Assembly (NCBI GenBank): GCA_043763605.1
Contig: JAYULM010000194.1
Span: 1 to 14,319, forward strand
Direction: 5' to 3'
Length of the DNA: 14,319 nucleotides
From: JACMIU01 sp043763605
Lineage (GTDB): Bacteria > Armatimonadota > Armatimonadia > Armatimonadales > Armatimonadaceae
The notes below the pieces were generated by a model. The model saw nothing but the letters and a program-made list of their open reading frames with translations, searched no databases and was not told where the DNA came from. A program made the position numbers and the translations under genes. Positions 6,829-13,776 of this stretch are shown one piece after another. How positions within the stretch are numbered: the first letter of the stretch is position 1; each line of letters opens with the position of its first letter.

Positions 6829-7311
6829 ATGTTTCACTTTTGGCATAACAGCATAACGCTGCCGCAAGCGAATCTTTCGGAACCCGCCCTGTACGCCGTC
6901 GCCTTCACGGGGGGAAGTATTCCCTCCTACGGTGCATGCCCGCAAGGGCTGTACCCCGCCTCGCCGCTCTCCGCCTCGGAGTGTGTACGAGCGAAACAAG
7001 GTTCCGGAACAACCGGAGCCACGGTCAGTAAACTGACCGGGACCGTTGCGAGCGTGATGCTCGGCGGCAGGACATCAACACGGTTGATGCACCCGCCGAC
7101 CGGCAACACGCACGGCAACCCGATGGGCACCCACGCCGGAGGGACCGGAAGCGTCGCATATCTGCCGAAACCAGGTATGTCGCTTCGCGGTAATGATGGC
7201 GGACGAATCGTCCGGTGTAACCAGAAGGAAGCCAGCGCGATGGGCGCGACCGCACGTCGTAGCGCGTCGTTGTTAGCAAGACAGAACGAATCGTATCTGT
7301 TTCCAAGCTAA
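6829..7311 (+). CDS. Orphan hypothetical protein
   Basis: The 160-residue reading frame has a good ribosome binding site (AAAGGA eight bases from ATG), a plausible promoter at 6678-6706 and a long leader, which together argue that it is expressed. The protein itself is unfamiliar. It has no signal peptide or membrane helix, a Gly/Thr-rich middle (about 55-110) with HPPTGNTHGNPMGTHAGGTG, and a basic Ala/Ser/Arg-rich end. Codon third positions are less GC-biased than in neighbouring genes. A perfect hairpin-forming dyad with 8-bp arms lies inside the frame (7022-7039). It could be a young or transferred gene, or an RNA that happens to carry an open frame. Confidence 0.4.
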   Translation: MFHFWHNSITLPQANLSEPALYAVAFTGGSIPSYGACPQGLYPASPLSASECVRAKQGSGTTGATVSKLTGTVASVMLGGRTSTRLMHPPTGNTHGNPMGTHAGGTGSVAYLPKPGMSLRGNDGGRIVRCNQKEASAMGATARRSASLLARQNESYLFPS

Positions 7312-7938
7312 AACGACGGCATCATCGACGCGTACGCGCGGAACGAATGCCCTTAAAGAAGGCACCGTTCTTTCCGTTTCGCAAAAACACACAACCGGAT
7401 AATAGGCGCGAACTGAGTCGGCGCAGGACGGAAGGCGTCTGCGTACCAGCAAGCGACACTTCCGCGACAGTTTTCAGGTGTACACCGGGCTACTTGGCTC
7501 CACACCGGGAAACCGTCACAAATAACTGTAACCGATTTTTTCCGCGCCGGAAACGACGCCGCAGGTTTCCTCACCCGAAACCCGGCACGTCTCCCCGGTA
7601 CGAGAACAACAGAGCAAAAATAAACCCATATCCGTTTGGTGTGCGTTCGCTTGGGAAGAAGGGGCAACCCCGTCTTTTCCGGTCCTGCCGCAACCAGTCT
7701 GCCTTCTTGCGAAGGGGCAGTCTGTTTTCGGAGCGTCGGGTCAGCAGGGCAGGAGGTTTCTCCGCCCGTTTTATACCCGCCCGACGCGACCGGTCCCGCG
7801 CGAAAAATAGGGGATAGTGCGCCTATACTCGGGGAGAAATGTGTCTCCGCGAATGTCGCGCCTACCCGTATGCCGCCGCCACACGCCGATAGACCGTTTG
7901 TTTTCCGCTCCTGACGACATTTGGAGAGTGGATAACTG
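7312..7938. other. Gene-poor 627-bp intergenic stretch
   Basis: Frames here are arginine-rich and lack ribosome binding sites, so I call no gene. Two adjacent hairpins are visible. The first is GGGG-CAA-CCCC with flanking pairs and a T-rich tail (7654-7680), which could end the upstream transcript. The second is CTGCCTTC-TTGC-GAAGGGGCAG (7699-7720), also followed by TCTGTTTT. A TATACT at 7824-7829 may be the -10 box for the sigma gene at 7939, though no -35 match is evident. Confidence 0.5.
7654..7680 (+). terminator. Possible terminator hairpin
   Basis: GGGG and CCCC pair across a CAA loop, extended by AAGA with TCTT across a single mismatch, and end in TCTTTTCC. It lies 340 bp past the 160-residue ORF. 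The T-run partly belongs to the stem, so the call is tentative. Confidence 0.35.
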
Positions 7939-8541
7939 ATGAACGCTATACTTATTCGCGCACGAAGGGGCGATGCCGCCGCTCAGGATGAATTGCGGCG
8001 GGCGTTGCGCCCGCGCCTGGAATCGCTGGCGGGATACTACGCCGCCCGGACCGGCATGGACGCCGCCGACCTGTTGCAGGAAGCCTGGGTCGCGGTATTC
8101 GAGGCACTGCCGGGCATCGACCTGACCATCGGTACGCCGACGCAGTATCTGTTGAAGCACGCCCGATGGCAAATACTGGACCACATCCGGTGGAACAAGC
8201 GACGTTCGCACGAGACACTTGACGATTTAGTGGTGGAGACGCCCGAGATCGCCGAGAACTCGTTCGGAACGGCGGTCAACCGCGCCCCGGCGACGGGTGA
8301 CGTGGAGACACGGATGCTGATCGACGACCTGGAGGGCCGCCTGAACGCGAAGCAGAAGGAGATCCTGCACGGACTCCTGGACGGTTTCACGTGGAGGCAG
8401 ATCGGGGATTCGCTCGGCTGCACCTCGGCGAACGTCGCGTACCACGTACGCGGTATTCGGCAGGCGTACTCCGAACTGGCGGGAATGCCGGATGGTGTTT
8501 CCGCCGGGGGCGCGAAAGCGGCACCCGCGATGGTGGCATAG
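7939..8541 (+). CDS. ECF-like sigma-70 family RNA polymerase sigma factor
   Basis: This 200-residue protein has the compact two-domain plan of extracytoplasmic-function sigma factors. Region 2 (about residues 5-90) includes MDAADLLQEAWVAVFEAL and a TQYLLKHARWQILDHIRWNK helix. Region 4 (about 130-180) has LNAKQKEILHGLLDGFTWRQ followed by the recognition helix GCTSANVAYHVRGIRQAY. Its role is to redirect polymerase to a specific promoter set. A GGAGAG lies ten bases before the ATG. The C-terminal 20 residues are Gly/Ala-rich and lie outside the fold. No anti-sigma factor sits beside it, and it is not closely similar to the other sigma factor in this window. A terminator closes the unit about 70 bp downstream. 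Confidence 0.88.
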   Translation: MNAILIRARRGDAAAQDELRRALRPRLESLAGYYAARTGMDAADLLQEAWVAVFEALPGIDLTIGTPTQYLLKHARWQILDHIRWNKRRSHETLDDLVVETPEIAENSFGTAVNRAPATGDVETRMLIDDLEGRLNAKQKEILHGLLDGFTWRQIGDSLGCTSANVAYHVRGIRQAYSELAGMPDGVSAGGAKAAPAMVA

Positions 8542-8558
8542 GAAAAAGGGGACTACAA

Positions 8559-8612
8559 ATGAGAACCATGCCACCCGAACCCGAAAACGACCGTAGCAGA
8601 GGCTACAAATAA
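8559..8612 (+). CDS. Possible 17-residue peptide
   Basis: A minimal frame, MRTMPPEPENDRSRGYK, begins 17 bases after the sigma stop. GGGGA lies six bases before its ATG, and its stop codon is the first part of the terminator stem. It is hydrophilic and proline-rich, with no recognised family. TACAAAT occurs both at its start and at its end. Chance cannot be excluded at this length. Confidence 0.22.
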   Translation: MRTMPPEPENDRSRGYK

Positions 8613-8646
8613 ACGCGCCGAGCGATGGAAATCGCCCGGCGCGTTT
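8611..8646 (+). terminator. Hairpin terminator after the sigma factor
   Basis: AAACGCGCCG pairs with CGGCGCGTTT; after one mismatch, GCGAT pairs with ATCGC across a GGAA (GNRA) loop. The T-tract is short (TTTGTCTT). Confidence 0.8.
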
Positions 8647-9015
8647 GTCTTACCCCGAAACTGAAACGAAACCGGTCGCAATTTACCGCCCGACCGCTCC
8701 CGCCTCTTCCCTGAATTACCGTGTAAACCTTTACTAAAGTTGTGCTAACAGTCGGTACGTTATCGCCGCACCGAATACGAGTGTTTCGGACCGCAGCCGT
8801 TCCCCATGAATTCGGCTCGCCGTTTCCCGCATGTCCGATACAACGCTCGGGGGTAAAAAAAGTTCACGGAAAAATTAAGGGAGTCGAAAGTGTTCGGTGG
8901 CTTTTGTCAGGTAGCTCTCGGACAGCGAACATTTCCGTTGTGCGTTCTGAGATCAGTAATCGTGGACCTCTTTGCCCCCGAAGTCGCGGCACATTTCGAG
9001 CCATCCCTATTCATT
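8647..9015. other. Intergenic stretch without a convincing gene
   Basis: This 369-bp region between a plus-strand terminator and the end of a minus-strand gene holds no recognisable gene, tRNA or clear hairpin terminator. A GTG at 8890 with GGGAG upstream opens a 94-codon plus-strand frame, but it runs antisense over the better-supported gene at 9016-9261. Confidence 0.5.
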
Positions 9016-9261
9016 TCATCCCTGAATATCGATTCGATACGTGTCTTTTACGCCGCCACGCTTTATCTTTTCGTTATCGTTGACGCTGATGCTAATTTCC
9101 CCGTCGGTATCAAGTTCGAACCTGACAGTGGCGACACCGTCGTTGTTTGTGTAGACGGGTTCCAGCGGACCTGAAGCCCCGAATTGGTACACCCAAACAG
9201 TTACCTTTGCCCCTTGTGCGACACTTCCCCCGCTGAAAACATACACTTGGATACTCCGCAT
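9016..9261 (-). CDS. Small beta-rich (Ig-like) protein, unknown function
   Basis: The 81-residue product looks like a single beta-sandwich. Alternating hydrophobic strands (IQVYVFS, AKVTVWVYQ, ATVRFEL, ISISVND) surround TNNDGVATVRF, a turn often seen in carboxypeptidase-regulatory-like and Ig-like bacterial domains. There is no signal peptide. The start is well fixed: GGAGGTG lies eight bases before the ATG, the best ribosome binding site in this window. It lies 99 bp downstream of the 90-residue gene on the same strand and may have its own promoter in the AT-rich gap. What it binds is unknown. Confidence 0.68.
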   Translation of the reverse strand: MRSIQVYVFSGGSVAQGAKVTVWVYQFGASGPLEPVYTNNDGVATVRFELDTDGEISISVNDNEKIKRGGVKDTYRIDIQG

Positions 9262-9360
9262 TGTAGCAACACCTCCGTTAGGTTACTTCCGCGCATTCCC
9301 TACAGAATCCTGCTTGCTATAAAATATTTTTTTGGGTGATAATTACCGCCCGCACACGAA

Positions 9361-9633
9361 CTACACCGAAGACGGCAAACGGTGCGCGGCTTGCAGGAGG
9401 GCGAGTTCAAGCGCGTCGCGAGTCATAATCCCGTAGTTGGGCAAAACGGAAAGTACCGCACCGTAGTGATAGCCGATAACAGCTTCATTGGGGTCTTTGG
9501 GCGGGAAGGCAAGCTCCGCACCGCTGGCGTGAAGAAAAATAGTCCCACCCGAAATCATTTTTTCGGTAAAGCCGTGAGCCCTTATCACCGAAAACAGCGC
9601 GTCATAGTCGAGCCAATCGATCCGATTTATCAT
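9361..9633 (-). CDS. 90-residue partner of the DUF4365 gene, possibly HicA-like
   Basis: The ATG follows the DUF4365 stop with no gap (TGAATG), and AGGA lies nine bases upstream, so the two genes are co-translated. The fold pattern is an N-terminal helix (DYDALFSVIRAHGF), a glycine turn (SGGTIFLH), short strands with AELAFPP, and a helix with GYHYGAVLSVLPNYGI. This order recalls the small double-stranded-RNA-binding fold of HicA-type toxins, including a His at the strand after the glycine pair. The match is by eye and weak, and the protein could equally be an unrelated immunity or accessory factor. Confidence 0.6.
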   Translation of the reverse strand: MINRIDWLDYDALFSVIRAHGFTEKMISGGTIFLHASGAELAFPPKDPNEAVIGYHYGAVLSVLPNYGIMTRDALELALLQAAHRLPSSV

Positions 9634-10098
9634 TCAGTTACGTCCTTTCTGCGCCGCGGTTTTTGCGTCACGGAGCTGTCGCGCAGCATTTGCATCGAAG
9701 TGGCTACTGGTAGGTATACGAACACTACGGCGCGAACTTTGCGGCACAGTTTGGTAGTGGATGTAAAATGCCACGTCTTTCGCGGCGTCGTAAACGATCA
9801 AAACTACGGGGTACAGTTCTTCTCGCCATGCGATATTGTCCCGCTCATTCACCCGTACCGTCACAAAATCGCCTGCTTGGGAATAATCGGGCGAGTCACT
9901 AGATTTCATCTGCACCTGGATGACACCTGGTTCGATATGTCCCAGATCATCGAACGTTGTGATCGTTATATCGTAACCATAGTCAGCGATAATTCGGACG
10001 CCGGTGTACCCGGCGAGGAGAAACTGCCGCTCGGCGTGGTTGACGGACAGGTCGGCAATAATATGCTCGCGGGTACGTTGCTTGGAGAGAATGCTCAC
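9634..10098 (-). CDS. DUF4365 domain protein, nuclease-like fold
   Basis: The 154-residue product opens with the hallmark RTREHIIADLSVNHAERQ of DUF4365. This is followed by DYGYDITI and, after a loop, VIQVQMKSSD. The spacing of a conserved Glu, the Asp of GYD and the QxK resembles a PD-(D/E)xK nuclease core; this is a pattern argument, not proof of cleavage. The C-terminal half has strands (FVTVRVNE, YPVVLIVYD, AFYIHYQ) usual for the family. The GTG at 10098 is preferred because the domain starts within ten residues of it and TACAAT lies six bases upstream, implying a leaderless mRNA. The frame itself runs open to 10224. DUF4365 genes occur in accessory regions, so a defence or DNA-processing role is possible. 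Confidence 0.8.
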   Translation of the reverse strand: MSILSKQRTREHIIADLSVNHAERQFLLAGYTGVRIIADYGYDITITTFDDLGHIEPGVIQVQMKSSDSPDYSQAGDFVTVRVNERDNIAWREELYPVVLIVYDAAKDVAFYIHYQTVPQSSRRSVRIPTSSHFDANAARQLRDAKTAAQKGRN

Positions 10099-10104
10099 GC
10101 TCCC

Positions 10105-10110
10105 ATTGTA
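10105..10110 (-). promoter_or_regulatory. -10 box for a leaderless DUF4365 transcript
   Basis: TACAAT (five of six consensus) ends six bases before the GTG at 10098, so transcription would start at the start codon. The -35 position is poor. Confidence 0.5.
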
Positions 10111-10218
10111 TCGCGCGACAGAGCAGGCGAAAACCCCACCTGCATCGTGTGAATAGAAAGTAGTTTCCAGGCAAGGTACCGGTTCGCGAGTAGCAACGCG
10201 GCTCACTCCGCGAAAACT

Positions 10219-10246
10219 ATTCACTAATCCCTAATCACTATTCCCT
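10219..10246. repeat. Four tandem heptamers, consensus A(A/T)TC(A/C)CT
   Basis: ATTCACT, AATCCCT, AATCACT and ATTCCCT abut exactly and lie six bases beyond the stop of the XRE-cupin gene. This resembles the short tandemly repeated heptamers of some cyanobacterial genomes. Confidence 0.75.
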
Positions 10247-10252
10247 CACCTT

Positions 10253-10954
10253 TCACTCCTGCGAATCGTGCCAGACGGTCAGCAACAAAACCGGGAGCGA
10301 ACTCTCCGGCACATCGGGGGCGGGGGCGTAGGTGTGCCGCTCGGCGCAGTAGAATGTGGCCGCGTCGCCTTCGTCGAGGAGATACGCGCGTCCCGCCACA
10401 GTCAGGCAGGCTTTCCCGGACAGGCAGAAAACGAACTCCTCGCCGGGGTGCGCGTTCGGCGTGGTTTCGTCCCAGATGCGCACCAGCGACGAGCGCATCT
10501 TCCCGCGCGGCATCCGGCATGCGAGCGATGCCACGTAGCCACGCGGTGTAGTTTGCGCGCCGACTTTCGGGCTTGGGCGCGGAGCAGGTTCGCCGGTGGG
10601 TGGCGTTTTGTTTTCCGGCGGGGGCGCGCCGCCGCCCTCGTCGCCGGGGAACGGGTCACCCATGCCCGGATAGGGCCACCAGACTTCTTCGGTGCGTCGG
10701 TGGACAACAACCGCTTCGCCTTCTTCGGGTTCGGGAAGGAGCAGACGCGAAACATACACCTTCAGCGCGCCGCAGACCCGATCCAGAGTGCGACCCGACA
10801 CGGTCAAGCCTTTTTCGACGCGCAGGATCGTGTTTTTGTCTACCCCGGCTTTTTCCGCCAGATCCCGCACCGACAGGTTTTGCTTCAATCGCAACCGCTG
10901 AATCCGCGCGCCCACGGTCGCCGACAACAGTTCCGCGCTATCCGGCACAATCAT
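10253..10954 (-). CDS. XRE-family regulator with C-terminal cupin domain
   Basis: The 233-residue protein starts with a helix-turn-helix (about 12-67): GARIQRLRLKQNLSVRDLAE, then KNTILRVEKG, the classic XRE fold. A long Pro/Gly-rich linker (about 95-135, with APPPENKTPPTGEPAPRPSP) follows. The last third (about 160-228) is a cupin barrel, with NAHPGEEFVFCLSGKACLTV and YLLDEGDAATF. XRE-cupin proteins such as PuuR and related regulators sense small amines, amino acids or their derivatives. It lies 25 bp downstream of the arginine dihydrolase gene, with GGGA just ahead of its ATG, so it is probably the last gene of that operon and its local regulator. Arginine, ornithine or an Asp-Arg dipeptide as ligand is inference. 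Confidence 0.88.
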   Translation of the reverse strand: MIVPDSAELLSATVGARIQRLRLKQNLSVRDLAEKAGVDKNTILRVEKGLTVSGRTLDRVCGALKVYVSRLLLPEPEEGEAVVVHRRTEEVWWPYPGMGDPFPGDEGGGAPPPENKTPPTGEPAPRPSPKVGAQTTPRGYVASLACRMPRGKMRSSLVRIWDETTPNAHPGEEFVFCLSGKACLTVAGRAYLLDEGDAATFYCAERHTYAPAPDVPESSLPVLLLTVWHDSQE

Positions 10955-10979
10955 AGTTTTCCCATTCTCGCTCCCGGAA

Positions 10980-11801
10980 TTACCACAGCCGGAGCGTCAG
11001 GCATTTCGAGGAGCCGCCTGCCTTCATAAACTCGGAAAGCGGGGTCAGATGCGTCGTAAACCCCCAGCCGAGCAACTTTTCGCGCAACGTTTCCGTGGCG
11101 GCGTTCATCACGACGTGCTCGCCGATCCCGACCGCGTTGCAGGCGAACGCCGTCGCGTCCGTGTCGGGCACCGCGTACAACTTCGCCTCCGGGATGCGTT
11201 CCCGCACCTTCGCCTGACTCTCGTCGTCGAACGCGGACGGGTACCAGATCACATACCCGCCCGGAAGCGGGCAGAAACAGGTATCGAGGTGGTAAAAGCG
11301 CGGATCGACCAGCCGGAGCGACACGACATCCGCGCCGAACGCTTCCGCGAGAAAAGCGTGCGACTCCGGGTCCGTGCGAAACCCGTGCGCGGCGAACAGG
11401 AGCGGCGTCGCTGTCGTTTCGCCCTCGTAGAGCAGCGCGTCGCCCGCGCCCTCGAACGCGACGCCGTCCGGCAGGTCGCGGATTTCGTACCCCGCGTCGA
11501 GGAGCGACGCCCGGTAGAACGGCTCCTCTCCCTGTCGCTCCGGGTGCCGGAAGCGCGCCGGAACCGCGACGCCGTTTCGTACGGATGCCGCGTTCGCCGT
11601 AAACACGATGTCGGGCAAACCGGGTTGGGGCGGCACGAGCACCGTTTCCGCCCCGAGGACTTTCGTGAGTACGGTGTGCAGGTAGCCCCATTGCTCTCGC
11701 GCCGCGCCCCCGATCACTCCGCCGAGTTTGCCTTCCATCCACGGGTTGATCACATATTCGACTCCAAAATACTCCGGCGCACACATCAAAATTCGGTACA
11801 T
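10980..11801 (-). CDS. Arginine dihydrolase / amidinotransferase-fold enzyme (ArgZ/AgrE N-domain type)
   Basis: The 273-residue enzyme has the full motif set of the guanidine-modifying superfamily: VINPWM (Asn19), GLPDIVFTAN (Asp64, Asn70), FEGAGDALL (Glu117, Asp121), FYHLDTCFCPL (His171) and GGSSKCLTL (nucleophile Cys267). These motifs match cyanobacterial ArgZ/AgrE closely. Those enzymes convert arginine to ornithine, CO2 and two ammonia, not to citrulline as deiminases do. Cyanobacterial versions carry an extra C-terminal domain of about 400 residues, and here only the catalytic part is present. The ATG at 11801 is chosen because MYRILMCAP is the conserved opening; a TTG at 11819 adds six residues. 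No signal peptide, so it is cytoplasmic. Its neighbours, cyanophycinase and a cupin regulator, support a role in arginine nitrogen release. A DDAH-like or deiminase reaction is the main alternative. Confidence 0.87.
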   Translation of the reverse strand: MYRILMCAPEYFGVEYVINPWMEGKLGGVIGGAAREQWGYLHTVLTKVLGAETVLVPPQPGLPDIVFTANAASVRNGVAVPARFRHPERQGEEPFYRASLLDAGYEIRDLPDGVAFEGAGDALLYEGETTATPLLFAAHGFRTDPESHAFLAEAFGADVVSLRLVDPRFYHLDTCFCPLPGGYVIWYPSAFDDESQAKVRERIPEAKLYAVPDTDATAFACNAVGIGEHVVMNAATETLREKLLGWGFTTHLTPLSEFMKAGGSSKCLTLRLW

Positions 11802-11869
11802 CTGTTTAATCTTTCGCAATAATCAATCTGTTTACGTGCCCACGCTAACCGGATGTTACTGTCCCGGCA

Positions 11870-12976
11870 TCAATCGAACAACGCCCGCGCGGCGGCGGGT
11901 GCCATCTTCTCGTTGCTATGCCCGACGCCGGGCACCGTGCGGATACGCCAGTTCAGGGGCATCTTCTCCCGCTCCGCCGCCCGACGCGCCGTCTCGTAAA
12001 AATACTTGCCGCGCTCGAACCGCGTCATCCCCTGTTTATCGGCTTCCGGGGAGTGATACAGGTCCGGATCGTTCGGGTCGGTGTCCGCCTCGCCGAGGAG
12101 AACCGTCAGGGGGCGCGCGAAAACCGCGCGTGCCGCTGGAACGTCCGCGTCGGGGGTGCCGGTCAGGGAAAACGGGTATGCGTCCCCGGTCCGGTCGGGA
12201 AGGGTGTAGTAGCCCGCGTTCGCCGCGACCGCGCGCACGATCCGCGCCGTCGGCAGGAACTCCACCAACCGGTGTACGAACTGTCCGCCCGCCGAATGTC
12301 CGTAAATATAATACCCGGCAAGCGGGTTCCCGGTGGACTTTTTGTAATAGTCGAAAAGCCGCTCGATCACGGCGAAGGTCCACGCCTGTGCAGGGATCGG
12401 CGTCCTGTCGTCCTGCCCGCGCACGTTGCCCCGGTTGTACATACCGCCGGGGAAATCGCGGCGTGTGAACTCCGGGACCATCAGTAGGACGCCATCGCGA
12501 TCCGCCAGATCCATCCACTTATCGCGGTACTCCGCGCCGTTTCGCAGGGTGCCGTGCATCACGAAAAGAACGCGCCCCGTCTTGCGCGGGTCCACGTTCC
12601 GGGGGCGATACGTGTGTACAGGAATCCGTTTCCCGGAGTAGGGCGAGTCTTCCGGCTCGACATAGGCGAAGCCGCCTTTGCCGACCGGGAACGACGGCGG
12701 GGTCTTTGGCAGCACTGGGTCCGGTCGGGCGGCAAGCGCGAGATCCGGCATCGCCATCGCGGCGAATCCCGTCAGTAGCGCGCGGCGGGACAGGGGATTG
12801 GGAACCTCACCCCTGGGCACCCTTTGGGTACCCCTCTCCTCCGAGGAGAGGGGGAGAAGCGGAAACGCAGTTTCCGCGAGCCAGAGGGGGGAACGTGGCA
12901 CACGAAACGCATCCGGTGTCTTGCTCCCCCTCTCCTCGGAGGAGAGAGGGTTGGGGGGTGAGGTTCCGAATTCCAT
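11870..12976 (-). CDS. Tat-exported alpha/beta hydrolase, esterase/PHB-depolymerase-like
   Basis: The catalytic part (about residues 115-368) is an alpha/beta hydrolase: an FVMHGT oxyanion strand, GHSAGG with nucleophile Ser228, GEADTD with the likely acid Asp298, and GVGHSN with His353. It resembles feruloyl-esterase and poly(3-hydroxybutyrate) depolymerase-type enzymes, and the substrate is not readable. SRRALLTGFAAMAMPDLALA at 63-82 is a twin-arginine signal, so the enzyme is exported folded. Residues 4-59 are encoded by a palindromic repeat element and include PLSSEERG twice. The ATG at 12976 lies two bases after the cyanophycinase stop. A GTG at 12820 would skip most of the insert and give a normal-length Tat signal, using GAGG/AGGGG of the repeat as ribosome binding site; either start is possible. 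Confidence 0.82.
   Translation of the reverse strand: MEFGTSPPNPLSSEERGSKTPDAFRVPRSPLWLAETAFPLLPLSSEERGTQRVPRGEVPNPLSRRALLTGFAAMAMPDLALAARPDPVLPKTPPSFPVGKGGFAYVEPEDSPYSGKRIPVHTYRPRNVDPRKTGRVLFVMHGTLRNGAEYRDKWMDLADRDGVLLMVPEFTRRDFPGGMYNRGNVRGQDDRTPIPAQAWTFAVIERLFDYYKKSTGNPLAGYYIYGHSAGGQFVHRLVEFLPTARIVRAVAANAGYYTLPDRTGDAYPFSLTGTPDADVPAARAVFARPLTVLLGEADTDPNDPDLYHSPEADKQGMTRFERGKYFYETARRAAEREKMPLNWRIRTVPGVGHSNEKMAPAAARALFD
12801..12967. mobile_element. Palindromic MITE-like element inside a coding region
   Basis: The 167-bp element ends in perfect 13-bp inverted repeats, GGAACCTCACCCC (12801-12813) and GGGGTGAGGTTCC (12955-12967). Two internal palindromes (about 12831-12856 and 12924-12950) are inverted copies of each other over at least 21 bp. 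A third dyad, GCGGAAAC-GCA-GTTTCCGC, lies in the middle (12859-12877). No clear target duplication is visible. It belongs to the same repeat type as 44-120. Confidence 0.8.
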
Positions 12977-12978
12977 GT

Positions 12979-13770
12979 TTATTTGTTCTTTAACTCCGTG
13001 AGACTCACCGTCTGCCCGGACAGTAGCACGCGCATCCGGATGTCCGCGCAACCGAGGCGGTTCTCCGCGTCCGTTCGGACCGGGGCTGCGGCGCGGATCG
13101 TCACCACCTGACCCGCCCCGACCGTGAGCGTCGCCTTGTCCAGGTCCGCGACGAACCAGCCGTCCTGCTCGACACCCAGCGCGACGTAACGTGGATGGGA
13201 TAACACCATGTCCACGCTACGCTGGGTGCGCTCACGGGCGAGGAAGTGTGTGTCCACCAGAAACCCCGGCAACACACCGAGACCCGACGCGCTCCCGACG
13301 CTGTTTTTCGTCAGTTTGGTACGGTCCTCATCCTCCGTCGGTCGGAGTCCGCTGTAGCCGGTCGGCATCCGCTCCCCGCACAGCGACGCCCCCGCCGACG
13401 ACCCGCCCCCGGACCCGCCCCGCGCGATGATTTGTCGCAGGGCACCGGGCACCGCCGTATCCGCGAATATCTTCATAAAGCGGTTCTGGTCGCCGCCCGG
13501 AATCCAGTAGCCGCGTGCCGATTTTAAGCGGGCGAGGAGTTCGGGGAGCGACGACGCGTCCGTTTCGGTGACGCGGGCGACATACACGTTCGTCGCCCCG
13601 TTTTCCTTGAGCCAGTCCGCACTCCGTTGCCCTTTATCGACGGCAGTTTCCGACACCTGCCCGAGCACCACAATCGGCGCGGACAACGAACCGACACGCT
13701 TCAAAAACGTGCCGGTTGCGTCCTTGCCGGTGCTACCGCCGCCGTGAACGATCAGATGACCTTTTGTCAT
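12979..13770 (-). CDS. cphB: Cyanophycinase, peptidase family S51
   Basis: This 263-residue serine peptidase matches cyanobacterial CphB in length and motif order: WIPGGDQ (89-95, usual F-x-GGDQ), GGSSAGAS with nucleophile Ser125, DTHFLARERTQR with His175, and ALGVEQD near 198-203 where GIDE-D is usual. Cyanophycinase cuts the storage polymer multi-L-arginyl-poly-L-aspartate into beta-Asp-Arg dipeptides. There is no signal peptide, so it would act on intracellular granules, unlike the secreted CphE type. The start at 13770 lies six bases after the stop of a 50-residue peptide gene, and the next gene begins two bases after its own stop, so it sits mid-operon. The GVEQ variant shifts the usual acidic residue by one position and may tune activity. 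An S51 dipeptidase is the less likely alternative. Confidence 0.88.
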   Translation of the reverse strand: MTKGHLIVHGGGSTGKDATGTFLKRVGSLSAPIVVLGQVSETAVDKGQRSADWLKENGATNVYVARVTETDASSLPELLARLKSARGYWIPGGDQNRFMKIFADTAVPGALRQIIARGGSGGGSSAGASLCGERMPTGYSGLRPTEDEDRTKLTKNSVGSASGLGVLPGFLVDTHFLARERTQRSVDMVLSHPRYVALGVEQDGWFVADLDKATLTVGAGQVVTIRAAAPVRTDAENRLGCADIRMRVLLSGQTVSLTELKNK

Positions 13771-13776
13771 AACGGA

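Noticed and set aside
7347..7817. 156-codon plus-strand frame in the gene-poor region
   Set aside because: Very Arg/Pro-rich, no ribosome binding site and no domain, so it is more likely chance.
8890..9174. 94-codon plus-strand frame with a fair ribosome binding site
   Set aside because: It runs antisense over the 81-residue gene, which has a stronger ribosome binding site and a coherent beta-sandwich pattern.
9382..10152. 256-codon plus-strand frame over the DUF4365 pair
   Set aside because: DUF4365 hallmarks, the adjacent ATG and the -10 box are on the minus strand; this frame shows no family resemblance.
10951..11784. 277-codon minus-strand frame overlapping the arginine dihydrolase
   Set aside because: The overlapping frame carries every catalytic motif of the enzyme; this one is Arg/Gly-rich noise.
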